The notes below the pieces were generated by a model, which saw only the letters and a list, made by a program, of their open reading frames with translations, searched no databases and was not told where the DNA came from. Both the position numbers and the translations under genes were made by a program. This document shows, one piece after another, positions 26,901 through 36,960 of a DNA stretch of 64,000 nt. Source of the stretch: Pycnopodia helianthoides (lineage: Eukaryota > Echinodermata > Asteroidea > Forcipulatida > Asteriidae); assembly GCA_032158295.1 (NCBI GenBank), contig CM063253.1, positions 9,393,001-9,457,000 of the forward strand, read 5' to 3'. The first letter of the stretch is position 1. Each line of letters starts with the position of its first letter.

Positions 26901-29900
26901 TTATTCCCCAAAATTTGAATCTGAGAAGCTTTTCTTCTCAGACTGTGTATTCCTATGGGGAATATTCTGCCTGCGTGGAAATATTCGCTCCGGTTTTTCA
27001 GTGATATCTTAAAAATGCGATCGACCACCTTTTCTATATAGGATTAACACCATCAGTAGGCTCCAATTACCAAGCGTATGCAGCATCTTTAAACAAACAG
27101 TCATTGTTTAAAACGTTCCAAACCTTACAAACTGGTTTATGCAAAACAACTGAAATTTGAGTTGCGCGGATTTGTTGAGTGGACCTGCTGTACCATATCC
27201 TATGCAAAGTCAGACAACATCCTGAAGAGGGGCATGTGGACTGTTAGAGTGTGAGGAATAATACATGATCGGTTTTCTACAGGTTTTCTGATCATTTGAA
27301 AGTGATGTTTGATGAGGGTGTACCGTGGGATACTCTGAAGGTGTACAAGACGGCCAATCTTCAGGTAAGCAAACTGAGCTCGATGTCACAAAGGACGAGA
27401 AGATTCTTCCTGGCATGGAAGTCATGGCCGAGTGGTTTAGAGCATCAGATTCAAGTTCTGGTGGTCGAGTCATCGGGGTGTGGATTCAAATCCTGGTCAT
27501 AACACTTGTGTCCTTGAGCAAGATGCTTTACTATAATTGCCTCTCTTCACCCAGGGGTATAAATGGGTACCTGTGAGGGTGGAGGTTGATATTGTGTTTG
27601 AAAAAGCCTTCGGAGCGCCATGGCAGCTCAGGCCTGTAAACTCCCCAGGGAGCTGAGAAAGATTACAAGAATGCTATTGGCCCAATGACCAGGGCACTAA
27701 TGTAAAGCGCATTGATACGTTATTGTAAAATGCGCTGTATAAGAACTAGTTATTATAAGAATTATTGTTATTTTTGTTATGGGGCCTCAGTAGGGCTATG
27801 TGCAGATTTTTTTTAATTTCGGTTCTTCTCAAAGCCACCACTTCTTCCACATGCAGGCCTGTGAGTTGTCAGGATTTTTCCTGATTTCAGGATATGTAAC
27901 TGATCTCCCGGCGCCTGCAGATTTTCTTGAAAGAGGCAAACTGAGATAAAAGACTTGGCCCTTGTTATGACCAGACCTTCAGATCTCTATTTGTGACCTG
28001 ATCGGTCGAAATGAGGAATGTGTCAGACAGGACGTATTGCGTGTAATCGCCATACCAAAGTTGGTCACATTCGAAAATCATGAAAAACACTACAAAAAAC
28101 GATTCCGCGATTTCAGTGGTATTAGGTTAAATAAAATTTGATCTTTCTTGTCGTGGTCCTACCTTTAATTGAAAAGATGAATAAATCCACAAAAAGTATG
28201 TTTTCTTGAGCATGTTTGTACACAATTAATACTCTTCAAAGTTAATTAAAAAACAAGTATCTAAACAAACACGTCGTAAAAAAAATGGAAGTGGCCTTGT
28301 CTTGTAGACTTTCTTCATTTTTTTCATTTTTTTTTTTATGAGATATCGCCTAACTCACAAGGCCGAACGGCCACTCAAGGTGAGGGCTACACACTTAACT
28401 GATTTGGGCTGTTGACCCAAATCAACTGACACCAGAGGCACGTTGCCACCTACTCCTGGGGCTGAAACAGGGTTACCCCCTTCACAGTCCGTAAGGACCC
28501 ACACTGCTGCTGACAACACCAGAGCTTGGGTTCGGTGAACTAGACCACTCGGCCACGACACGCCACGACACATTTCCCGATAACTTTTGACTGGAATAAG
28601 CTACGGAAATAATAATGGTATTGCTGGAAAGCCAGTGAGTTACTTGTTAACACGGTATGCACAACTCAATTTCATTAAGGGGTCGATATATACCTCAAAT
28701 CGATCGATCGGGTCACATTTGAAATGATGTCGAGCGTTTGTAAACCTCTACAATGTTACATTCTGTGCATTCAGGGAGCTTCAGCTCCACACCAAGAGGA
28801 TATTGTCATCCAATGTTCGGATTTTTCATTTTCATACAACCTCAATTCTGCAAATGAAAGATTTTTAATACCAACATGCTGTCAGACGTGAGATATTTTC
28901 TGAATGTACTCACACCATGCAAAGCTTCAAATCTGAATTCAAACATTGTTTTTCCCTGGTATCAGAATTAACATCTTTAAAATTTCAAACAACATATGTG
29001 TTTCTGAAATATCTGTTGGGCATATTGTTTTTTAGTATTATTATTAGATATACTAATAATTTGATCATTATTACTTTTTGTCTTCAGGTATATTTCCATT
29101 ATTCCGAGGCCAAAACACTTGTTCTAATCGACCCCGAGTCAACACTGGATGAGATCATAAGAGATCCAAGGTATGAACCTTTCAGAAATTTGAGAGTTAA
29201 CAAAAATATGTACATGTATGCTATACGTACCCCCCCCCCCCCATTCTGAGTAAAGCAGTAATACTACATGTACCTCTCTTTTCGAAAAAGGCAGTAATAC
29301 TACATGTACCTCTTAATTTGAGTAAGGCAGTAATACTACATGTACCTCTCTTTTCGAGAAAGGCAGTAATACTACATACCTCTCAATTTAAGTAAGGCAG
29401 TAATACTACATGTACCTCTCATTCTGAGAAAAGCAGTTATACTATATGTACTCTCATTCTGAATAAGCAGTAATACTACATGTTCCTCTCATTCTGAATA
29501 AGCAGTAATACTACATGTACCTCTCATTCTGAGTAAAGAAGTAATACTACATGTACCTCAAATTCTGAGTAAAGCAGTTAATACTACATGTACTCTCATT
29601 CTGAGTAAGCAGTTATACTACATGTACCTCTCTTTCTAAGTAAGCAGTATTACTACTAGTACCTCTTATTCTGAGTAAAGAAAGGCAGTAATGTTCCTCT
29701 CATTATGAGTAAGCAGTAATACTACATGTACCTCTCATTCTGAGTAATCAGTAATACTACATGTACCTCTCATTCTGGGTATGCAGTAAAACTTCCTGTA
29801 CCTCTCATTCTGAGTAAAGCAGTAATACTACGTGTACTCTCATTCTGAGTTAAGTAGTAATACTACATGTTCCTCTCATTCTGATTAAAGCAGTAATACT

Positions 29901-32900
29901 ACATGTACTCTCATTCTGAATAAGCTGTAATACTACATGTACCTCTCATTCTGAGTAAAGCAGTAATACTACATGTTCCTCTCATTCTAAGTAAGCAGTA
30001 ATACTACATGTACCTCTCATTCTGAGTATGCAGTAAAACTTCTTGTACCTCTCATTCTGAGTAAAGCAGTAATACTACATGTACTCTCATTCTGAGTTAA
30101 GTAGTAATACTACATGTACTCTCATTCTGAGTAAAGCAGTAATACTACATGTACCTCTCATTCTGAGTAAAGCAGTAATACTACATGTACCTCTCATTCT
30201 AAATAAAGAAGTAATAATACATGTTCCTCTCATTCTGAGTAAGCAGTAATACTACATGTACCTCTCATTCTGAGTATGCAGTAAAACTTCTTGTACCTCT
30301 CATTCTGAGTAAGCAGTAACACTACATGTACTCTCATTCTGAGTTAAGTAGTAATACTACATGTACTCTCATTCTGAGTAAAGCAGTAATACTACATGTA
30401 CCTCTCATTCCGAGTAAAGCAGTAATACTACATGTACTTCTCATTCTGAGTGAAGAAGTAATAATACATGTTCCTCTCATTCTGAGTAAAGAAGTAATAC
30501 TACATGTTCCTCTCATTCTGAGTATGCAGTAAAACTTCTTGTACCTCTCATTCTGAGTAAAGCAGTAATACTACATGTACCTCTCATTCTGAGTAAAGCA
30601 GTAATACTACATGTACCTCTCATTTTGAGTAAAGAAAAAATACATGTTCCTCTCATTCTGAGTAATCAGTAATACTACATGTACCTCTCATTCTGGGTAT
30701 GCAGTAAAACTTCCTGTACCTCTCATTCTGAGTAAAGCAGTAATACTACATGTACTCTCATTCTGATTAAAGCAGTAATACTACATGTTCCTCTCATTCT
30801 GATTAAAGCAGTAATACTACATGTACTCTCATTCTGAATAAGCTGTAATACTACATGTACCTCTCATTCTGAGTAAAGCAGTAATACTACATGTTCCTCT
30901 CATTCTAAGTAAGCAGTAATACTACATGTACCTCTCATTCTGAGTATGCAGTCAAACTTCTTGTACCTCTCATTCTGAGTAAAGCAGTAAAACTTCTTGT
31001 ACCTCTCATTCTGAGTAAAGCAGTAATACTACATGTACTCTCATTCTGAGTTAAGTAGTAATACTACATGTACTCTCATTCTGAGTAAAGCAGTAATACT
31101 ACATGTACCTCTCATTCCGAGTAAAGCAGTAAAACTACATGTACTTCTCATTCTGAGTTAAGTAGTAATACTACATGTACTCTCATTCTGAGTAAAGCAG
31201 TAATACTACATGTACCTCTCATTCCGAGTAAAGCGGTAATACTACATGTACTTCTCATTCTGAGTGAAGAAGTAATAATACATGTTCCTCTCATTCTGAG
31301 TAAAGAAGTAATACTACATGTTCCTCTCATTCTGAGTATGCAGTAAAACTTCTTGTACCTCTCATTCTGAGTAAAGCAGTAATACTACATGTACCTCTCA
31401 TTCTGAGTAAAGCAGTAATACTACATGTACCTCTCATTTTGAGTAAAGAAAAAATACATGTTCCTCTCATTCTGAGTAATCAGTAATACTACATGTACCT
31501 CTCATTCTGGGTATGCAGTAAAACTTCCTGTACCTCTCATTCTGAGTAAAGCAGTAATATTACATGTACTCTCATTCTGAGTTAAGTAGTAATACTACAT
31601 GTTCCTCTCATTCTGATTAAAGCAGTAATACTACATGTACCTCTCATTCTGGGTATGCAGTAAAACTTCCTGTACCTCTCATTCTGAGTAAAGCAGTAAT
31701 ACTACATGTACCTCTCATTCTGAGTTAAAGCAGTAATACTACATGTACCTCTCATTTTGAGTAAAGAAAATATACATGTTCCTCTCATTCTGAGTAATCA
31801 GTAATACTACATGTACCTCTCATTCTGGGTAAAGCAGTAAATTCCTGTACCTCTCATTCTGAGTAAAGCAGTAATATACATGTTCTCTCATTCTGAGTTA
31901 AGTAGTAATACTACATGTTACCTCTCATTCTGATTAAAGCAGTAATACTACATGTACCTCTCATTCTGGGTATGCAGTAAACTTCTGTACTCTCATTCTG
32001 AGTTAAGCAGTAATACTACATGTACTCTCATTCTGAGTTAAGTAGTAATACTATCATGTACTCTCATTCTGAGTAAAGCTAGTAATACTACATGTACCTC
32101 ATTCTGAGTAAAGCAGTAATACTACATGTACCTCTCATTCTGAGTAAGAGTAATACTACATGTCCTCTCATTCTGAGTAAAGAAGTAATACTCATGTCTC
32201 TCATTCTGAGTAGCAGTAAAATCTGTACCCCTCATTCTGAGTAAGCAGTAATACTACATGTACCTCTCATTCTGAGTAGCAGTAATACTCATGTACCTCT
32301 CATTCTGAGTAAAGCAGTAATACTACATGTACTCTCATTCTGAGTAAAGCAGTAATACTACATGTACTCTCATTCTGAGTAAAGCAGTAATACTACATGT
32401 ACCTCTCATTCTGAGTAAAGCAGTAATACTACATGTACCTCTCATTCTGAGTGAAGAAGTAATAATACATGTACCTCTCATTCTGAGTATGCAGTAAAAC
32501 TTCTTGTACCTCTCATTCTGAGTAAAGCAGTAATACTGCATGTACCCCTCATTTTGAGTAAGGCAGTAATATTACATGTACCTCTCATTCTGAGTAAAGA
32601 AGTAATAATACATGTTCCTCTCATTCTGAGTAAGCAGTAATACTACATGTACCTCTCATTCTGAGTATGCAGTAAAACTTCTTGTACCTCTCATTCTGAG
32701 TAAAGCAGTAATACTACATGTACTCTCATTCTGAGTTAAGTAGTAATACTACATGTACTCTCATTCTGAGTAAAGCAGTAATACTACATGTACCTCTCAT
32801 TCCGAGTAAAGCAGTAATACTACATGTTCCTCTCATTCTGAGTAAGAAGTAATACTACATGTACCTCTCTTTCTGAGTATGCAGTAAAACCTCTTGTACC

Positions 32901-33429
32901 TCTCATTCTGAGTTAAGTAGTTATACTACATGTACTCTCATTCTGAGTAAAGAAGTAATACTACATGTACCTCTCATTCTGAGTAAAGAAGTAATAATAC
33001 ATGTTCCTCTCATTCTGAGTAAGCAGTAATACTACATGTACCTCTCATTCTGAGTATGCAGTAAAACTTCTTGTACCTCTCATTCTGAGTAAAGCAGTAA
33101 TACTGCATGTACCCCTCATTTTGAGTAAGGCAGTAATATTACATAACCCCTCATTCTAAGTAAAGCAGTTATACTACATGTACAGGGTGTACCTCTCATT
33201 CTGAGTAAGACTGCAATAGTACATTTACCTCTCATTCTGATCAGTAATATTACCCACTTTCTAAGTAAGGCAGTAATACTACCTGTCCTTCTAAATCAGC
33301 ATAATCCCTTCTATGTTCTTGTCTTCATATTTCAGGTATTTAGTGGCGCACCATCCTCTGTTCGTCATCTTGTCCAGAGCATCTCCTTTTACGAGTGACT
33401 ACCTACAGAAATATTCAAGTCTGCTTTAA
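14904..33429 (+). CDS. TTC4: TTC4 (tetratricopeptide repeat protein 4), complete, ten coding exons
   Basis: TTC4 is a Hsp90/Hsp70 co-chaperone, homologous to yeast Cns1. Exons: 14904-15086, 17015-17132, 18482-18643, 19697-19842, 21507-21563, 23330-23416, 26414-26643, 27283-27364, 29088-29170, 33336-33429. All phases agree and give 413 residues, against 387 in human. The start ATGGCGGACAAC has a good context. Exons 3-4 carry the TPR domain with the carboxylate-clamp residues expected for EEVD-tail binding: K and N in SHKDDGNQWF, N in LYTNRAA, K and R in MKALVRGA. A charged helix (ERDQRKRKVEEKT) follows, then the C-terminal Cns1/TTC4 wheel-like domain (WPVTFLYPEHGQSDFI, FDEGVPWD, VLIDPESTLDEI) ending DYLQKYSSLL. 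Introns are GT-AG except intron 4, which is AT-AC. AATAAA at 33481 follows the stop. Introns carry most of the repeats between 15 and 33 kb. Confidence 0.96.
15175..15306. mobile_element. nested inverted-repeat element in TTC4 intron 1
   Basis: The outer arms read GTTTGCATGGAGG...GGTAGCC and GGCTACCTCCATGG...ATGCAAAC. Inside lies a perfect 12-bp inverted repeat, AGGACGTCAGTG with CACTGACGTCCT. About 130 bp and non-coding. Confidence 0.6.
15523..16410. mobile_element. long-TIR (Mutator-like?) non-autonomous element
   Basis: The body (15537-16396, about 860 bp) has inverted terminal repeats of roughly 230 bp (about 15552-15780 and 16130-16360), both containing GTTACGAGTCATGCAATGCA or its inverse. 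It is flanked by a 14-bp direct repeat with one mismatch: AGATGAGGTCTAGA at 15523-15536 and AGATGAGGTCCAGA at 16397-16410. Long TIRs with a target duplication of about 10 bp are typical of Mutator-like elements. The interior has no transposase, so the superfamily is inferred. It sits in TTC4 intron 1. Confidence 0.65.
16398..16560. mobile_element. palindromic element adjoining the long-TIR element
   Basis: The arms GATGAGGTCCAGAAATTGTG... and ...CACAATTTCTGGATCTCATC are inverted over about 60 bp, including TTGGTTACTCA and its inverse. The long-TIR element lies against its left terminus. Confidence 0.6.
16735..16930 (-). mobile_element. partial MITE related to 37203-37565
   Basis: On the minus strand it shares with 37395-37510 the phrases CTCTTTCTCAAAAACTACAT and ACAATGTTTTATACTATCA. 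It is a truncated, diverged fragment in TTC4 intron 1. Confidence 0.55.
17727..17916. mobile_element. GCTTAAGCAG-type palindromic element in TTC4 intron 2
   Basis: It starts GGGCCCAATTTCATAAAGCT and ends with GGCCCTATGAAGTTGGGCCT, with the internal TTGCTTAGCA-like core diverged. Confidence 0.6.
18254..18325 (+). tRNA. tRNA-like sequence, anticodon GTT; SINE head or tRNA pseudogene
   Basis: These 72 bases fold as a tRNA: acceptor GGCTAGA/TCTAGTC (7 pairs with one G-T), D arm GCTC/GAGC around AGTCGGTA, T arm GCAGG/TCTGC around TTCAAGT, and loop ATGTTAA with anticodon GTT (Asn). The anticodon stem has two mismatches, and the sequence does not resemble the usual animal tRNA-Asn. Pol III A-box (TAGCTCAGTCGG) and B-box (GGTTCAAGTTC) sequences are present. 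It lies inside TTC4 intron 2 with a non-tRNA tail, so a tRNA-derived SINE head or a pseudogene is likelier than a working tRNA. Confidence 0.5.
19255..19425. repeat. tandem duplication, two copies of 86 bp
   Basis: CTCTCCTGCCCAACTGGCTC recurs at 19255 and 19341, each copy followed by a nearly identical stretch ending in CAGTACACAAGCCA. In TTC4 intron 3. Confidence 0.75.
20034..20200. repeat. back-to-back halves of the two-hairpin element
   Basis: The minus strand over about 20046-20072 reads CTCCTGAAGACGAGCAGAGT, as at 60298. The plus strand at about 20091-20125 carries the GAGCAGAGTATACTGTTC part. GTACATGGTTGTACCCGC (about 20167) resembles the sequence after the copy at 60300. It is degraded. 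In TTC4 intron 4. Confidence 0.5.
20895..21240. repeat. 20-bp minisatellite
   Basis: About 16 imperfect copies of a unit like CACTAGTCCACAAGCTTTTT, often containing AAGCTT. It lies in the U12-type intron, ending about 250 bp before its branch site. Confidence 0.85.
21856..22098. mobile_element. palindromic element with GGGCCCAATTTCAT termini
   Basis: It begins GGGCCCAATTTCATGGCTCT and ends GCAATGAAATTGGGCCTT. The interior is GC-richer than in the other family members, with CGTGCTTACGTCA-like sequence. A long-form or diverged relative. Confidence 0.6.
22125..22460 (-). mobile_element. SINE (minus orientation)
   Basis: On the minus strand it carries a B-box-like GGTTCAAATCCCGG-type sequence, then ACTTGTGTCCTTGAGCAAGA and a GGGTGAAGAG/TAAATGGGTACC core. 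The same order of phrases occurs on the plus strand at 27425-27745. It ends in an AT-rich TTATTATT tail. In TTC4 intron 5. Confidence 0.65.
22903..23150 (+). mobile_element. partial MITE, CCCTGTACACT family
   Basis: The left end AGGCCCTGTACACTATTGGT and following 240 bases match 7866-8110. The right end is missing. In TTC4 intron 5. Confidence 0.75.
24495..24955. repeat. 65-bp minisatellite, seven copies
   Basis: AACATGGGTGCCTCTGTAGG recurs every 65 bp (24506, 24571, 24636, 24701, 24766, 24831, 24896) with very few differences, so the array is young. In TTC4 intron 6. Confidence 0.95.
25562..25756. mobile_element. GCTTAAGCAG-type palindromic element
   Basis: Nearly identical to 12669-12866: it begins GGGCCCAATTTCATAGAGCT and ends TATGAAATTGGGCCC. 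In TTC4 intron 6. Confidence 0.8.
26180..26240. repeat. perfect 21-bp inverted repeat (hairpin)
   Basis: AAAGATGGAATGTTCCATTC A is followed after about 17 bases by its exact inverse (TGAATGGAACATTCCATC TTT). It would make a pre-miRNA-sized hairpin on either strand. It lies in TTC4 intron 6, 170 bp before exon 7. No expression evidence is available. Confidence 0.7.
26750..27092. mobile_element. MITE, AAAGGCACAGTACAC family
   Basis: TTAA is present at both ends (26750-26753 and 27089-27092). The left end AGGCACAGTACACGTTTGGT is mirrored by ACCAAGCGTATGCAGCATCT at the right. About 340 bp, non-coding, in TTC4 intron 7. Confidence 0.7.
27425..27760 (+). mobile_element. tRNA-derived SINE (plus orientation)
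   Basis: The head GCCGAGTGGTTTAGAGCATC resembles a tRNA-Leu/Ser A-box region, and GTGGATTCAAATCCTGG is a B-box-like part. Then come CTTGTGTCCTTGAGCAAGA, GGGGTATAAATGGGTACCTG, a middle domain with CTCCCCAGGGAGCTGAGAAA, and a tail GCGCTGTATAAGAACTAGTT. A fragment of the middle domain recurs near 60820-60855. In TTC4 intron 8. Confidence 0.75.
28350..28565 (-). mobile_element. tRNA-Leu-like SINE (minus orientation)
   Basis: The minus strand begins GTCGTGGCCGAGTGGTCTAG, a tRNA-Leu-type head, and continues for about 200 bp. The 72-codon frame here is incidental. In TTC4 intron 8. Confidence 0.55.
29255..33290. repeat. 4-kb minisatellite, unit about 36 bp, in the last TTC4 intron
   Basis: Roughly 110 copies of a unit like CATTCTGAGTAAAGCAGTAA / TACTACATGTACCTCT. 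Unit length varies between 34 and 37 bp (AAAGCAG, AAGCAG, TTAAGTAG, TATGCAG variants). Variant units recur in a fixed order, and near-identical blocks about 814 bp apart (around 30334 and 31148) show higher-order repeats. Short open frames inside are products of the array. It starts about 85 bp after exon 9 and ends about 45 bp before exon 10. Confidence 0.97.
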
Positions 33430-33480
33430 CAATCTTACTGTCTGACTATGCAACATCAGCTATTGTGGTCTTCATTGATC

Positions 33481-33486
33481 AATAAA
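33481..33486 (+). terminator. TTC4: polyadenylation signal of TTC4
   Basis: AATAAA, 52 bases after the TTC4 stop codon. Confidence 0.7.
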
Positions 33487-33699
33487 CTATGCCAGCCTGC
33501 AGTATGTTATGCAGCTGAATTCTAAACAATGTGTACACAAGTGCACGCAGTTGATTCTGTGTACCAGTTGTGCCATAATGCAGGACCCATCATGCAGTTG
33601 AATGGTTTCAATTGGTTGGTCAACTCGCTTGGAAACGTTACGAAGAATAAGGCAGTAATACTCTGTAAATTGGGGTTCTGTTGGCATTTCTATCAATTT

Positions 33700-34620
33700 T
33701 GGGTCAAATATTTGAAAAATCCAGCATTTTTATCATTTTGGGGGTCCAAAATGGAAGAAATCACAAGGGGTTAGTCCAGCATTTTTATCATTTTGGGGGT
33801 CCAAAATGGAAAAAATCACAAGGGGTTAGTCCAGCATTTTTATCATTTTGGGGGTCCAAATCGGAAAAAATCACAAGGGGTAAGTCAAGCATTTTATCAA
33901 ATTTTTGTAAAAAATTGAAAAAATTACAAGGGGTAAGTAATAAGGCAAAAGCACCTATTACTTAACGACAGGTATATACACAGCTTTTTTGACTTGTAAC
34001 AGTACAAGGGGTAAGCCTTGTAATCATCAGGAAGATGTCAAATTTGTTCAATAAATTGTCAAGGCATAAGTCAAAGCACTCATTACTTTACCACAGATAA
34101 ATACTGAGCTATTTTGAAATATAAAACTTCAAGGGGTAAATAAGCCTTGTAATTATGTAAAATTTGTTCATAAATTAAAGAGTCAGTCAAAGCACTAATT
34201 ACTTATGAGATGTAAAATTTGTTCATAATTAAAAAGAGTCAAGTCAAAGCACTAATTACTTATGAAGATGTAAAATTTGTTCAATAAATTGACAAGAGTT
34301 AAGTTAAAGTTCATTATTTATGAAGATGTCAAATTTGTTGTGAGTCCAGCATTTCGATCAAATTTGGGTCCAAAAAAGGAAGAAATCACAAGGGTAAGAC
34401 CAGCATTTCTATCAAATATGGGTCAAAAATGGAAGAAATCACAAGGGGTAAGTCCAGCATTTCTATCAAATATGGGTCAAAAATGGAAGAAATCACAAGG
34501 GGTAAGTCCAGCATTTTTTATCAAATTTGGGTCCAAAAAGGAAGAAATCACAAGGGGTAAGTCCAGCATTTCTATCAAATTTGGGTCCAAAATGGAAGAA
34601 ATTACGAGGGGTAAGTAATA
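33700..34620. repeat. tandem repeats of about 55-60 bp, two blocks
   Basis: Units containing CCAGCATTTTTATCATTTTG and GGAAGAAATCACAAGGGGTA repeat at about 33720-33940 and again at 34345-34620. Between and after them is another repeated phrase, AAGATGTCAAATTTGTTCA with AGTCAAAGCACTCATTACTT (33960-34340, 34620-34790), so the arrangement is a diverged two-level repeat. The open frames here are repeat products. Confidence 0.85.
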
Positions 34621-34799
34621 AGGCAAAAGCACCCATTACTTAACGACAGGTATATACACAGCTGTTTTGACTTGTAACGGGTACAAGGGGTAAGCCTTGT
34701 AATCATCAGGAAGATGTCAAATTTGTTCAATAAATTGACAAGGCATAAGTCAAAGCACTCATTACTTTACAACAGGTAAATACACAGCTATTTTGAAAT

Positions 34800-35224
34800 T
34801 ACACCAGACTCAAAAAAAATCTTATTTTTACTTTTTTTTAATTTGAATCATTGAACATTTATTTCCAAGGTTAACATTAAATATATATTTACTAGATTCA
34901 GCAAGGTGTATTGATTGATTGTCAAGTATACCTATACTGCATTGATTGTCAAGTTTTGTATAATATGATGTATTAAAATGTATGCTAAATAAAAGTACTG
35001 AATACTGAACAAATGGTTCAATTAAAGCAGTTTGCAGTGACAATAGTTCTTATCTACAGGTGTCAAGGCACTTACTATGTTTAAGACAAGTAAACTGAGT
35101 TTTTTAATTACTAGAGACCTTTATATAGCACCTTGTAAGGGTTCAAGGTGACACAGTGCAATCTGCTGCCAACTATGCCAGAAACACAGAGGCAAACCCC
35201 TTCTTTTAGCGATAAATGTATTTT
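34800..35224. other. unannotated stretch between arrays
   Basis: AT-rich; no gene or clear element recognised. Confidence 0.4.
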
Positions 35225-35231
35225 TGTTCAT

Positions 35232-35310
35232 TTTAACCTTCGAGAAAGACTCTGCTAGGGTCGAAACGTCAGGCCACTACCGGTAACTAATTTTGGGGGT
35301 TCTTTTACAT
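35232..35310 (+). repeat. diverged copy of the two-hairpin element
   Basis: The stem GACTCT/AGGGTC closes around GCT and is followed by GAAACGTC (35248-35270), as in the copies at 42094 and 60300. A partial GGTTCTTTTAC follows at about 35298. The left motif is GAGAAA rather than CTGAAGAC. Confidence 0.45.
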
Positions 35311-35394
35311 GTGTTAAACAACACATCAAGACATGGACTCGTACCACTCTCTGCTGAACAGAAACACCAAAGCTCACCCAACAATGCTGTGGAA

Positions 35395-36262
35395 AATACT
35401 TTGTTTTCTTACTGTACCTTTGCCTTGATTCTACATGTACAAGTTCCTTAAAAAACAACTGAGTTTTCTTACTGCACCTTAGCCTTGATTCTACATGTAC
35501 AAGTTCCTTAAAAAACAACTGAGTTTTCTTACTGCACCTTAGCCTTGATTCTACATGTTCCTTAAAAAATAAACGCTGTGTTTTCTTACTGTGAAAAATA
35601 CATTTAACTTGAATCTTTATACCCTTCATGAAACCACTGCATAAAATTGCTGGGAAATAACAGTTACATAAATACTTGTCATAAATACTTGATTCTACAT
35701 GTACAAGTTCCTTAAAAAACAACTGGGTTTTCTTACTGCACCTTAGCCTTGATTCTACACGTACAAGTTCCTTAAAAATCAACTGAGTTTTCTTTACTGC
35801 ACCTTAGCCTTGATTCTACACGTACAAGTTCCTTAAAAAACAACTGAGTTTTCTTACTGCACCTTAGCCTTGATTCTACACGTACAAGTTCCTTAAAAAA
35901 CAACTGAGTTTTCTTACTGCACCTTAGCCTTGATTCTACATGTTCCTTAAAAAATAAACGCTGTGTTTTCTTACTGTGAAAAATACATTTAACTTGAATC
36001 TTTATACCCTTCATGAAACCACTGCATAAAATTGCTGGGAAATAACAGTTACATAAATACTTGTCATAAATACTTGATTCTACATGTACAAGTTCCTTAA
36101 AAAACAACTGAGTTTTCTTACTGCACCTTAGCCTTGATTCTACACGTACAAGTTCCTTAAAAAACAACTGAGTTTTCTTACTGCACCTTAGCCTTGATTC
36201 TACACATACAAGTTCCTTAAAAAACAACTGAGTTTTCTTACTGCACCTTAGCCTTGATTGTA
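35395..36262. repeat. 60-bp satellite with a nested higher-order unit
   Basis: The unit contains AAAAAACAACTGAGTTTTCT, TACTGCACCTTAGCCTTGAT and TCTACATGTACAAGTTCCTT (60 bp). A different 150-bp block beginning AAATAAACGCTGTGTTTTCT appears twice (about 35567 and 35948), each time between runs of the 60-bp unit, giving a higher-order repeat of about 380 bp. Because 60 is a multiple of 3, open frames of about 170 codons arise on the minus strand; they are artefacts. Confidence 0.95.
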
Positions 36263-36779
36263 CACATAAATAGCTGCCAAAGTAATGCACATTATAAAGT
36301 GAGTTGATAGAATATAAATATTAATTTAAAACAAACATAACTAAAGCTAAGGTATCACAAGAAAACTTATTCTGGGGCCTCAAAAGTGTCAGTAATCGCC
36401 TGTTACACAAATCCGCCATGTGCATGTAGAGCCTTGACTCCATGCTTCATTTGTATTGTAATTATCTGTTTGGATGAAAGTGTCATTACATTACTGTAAC
36501 AACACAGAGTTATATGTAGTGCTTCTTTTCGCTGCTGTCCCCAATTCGAGGCTCTACACGCAAATGGCTGACCGTGCAAAGAGTGAATAATTGCAAATGA
36601 CAATGAGTCACCCAATCATACAAACTACTCAAAAAATTCATCACACATGAATAAATTTTAAGGATTCAGTACTTTACAGTTAAACCAACATTGCGTCTTC
36701 CAAATGAGGTCTCTGGGTCCTTTAAGGATACAGAGCTGCTAAATCTACATTGATCCCCACATGTATGAGTTGTTGAACT

Positions 36780-36960
36780 AAACAATTTGACAGCTTGTGT
36801 TGCCAAAGACCAGTATCCTCACTTGGTGTATCCCAAGTTTAACATGCACAAAATAACAAACCTGTGCAAATTTGGGCTCAATTGGTTATCGAAGTTGCAA
36901 GAAAATAATTAAAGAAAAACACCCTTGTTGCATAGAATTAATGTATGTGCTTTCAGATGC
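36780..36960. mobile_element. partial MITE related to 37203-37565
   Basis: It shares CAGTATCCTCACTTGGTGTA, ACAAACCTGTGCAAATTTG and AAGAAAATAATTAAAGAAAA with the complete element. Ends are missing. Confidence 0.6.

Noticed and set aside
30326..32541. Repeated MRGTCSITSLLRMRGTC-like frames
   Set aside because: They come from the 36-bp minisatellite inside a TTC4 intron.
35255..36290. Minus-strand frames of 175 and 172 codons with repeated RCSKKTQLFFKELV
   Set aside because: Products of a 60-bp satellite whose unit is a multiple of three; no initiation context, and the repeats vary only with the DNA array.
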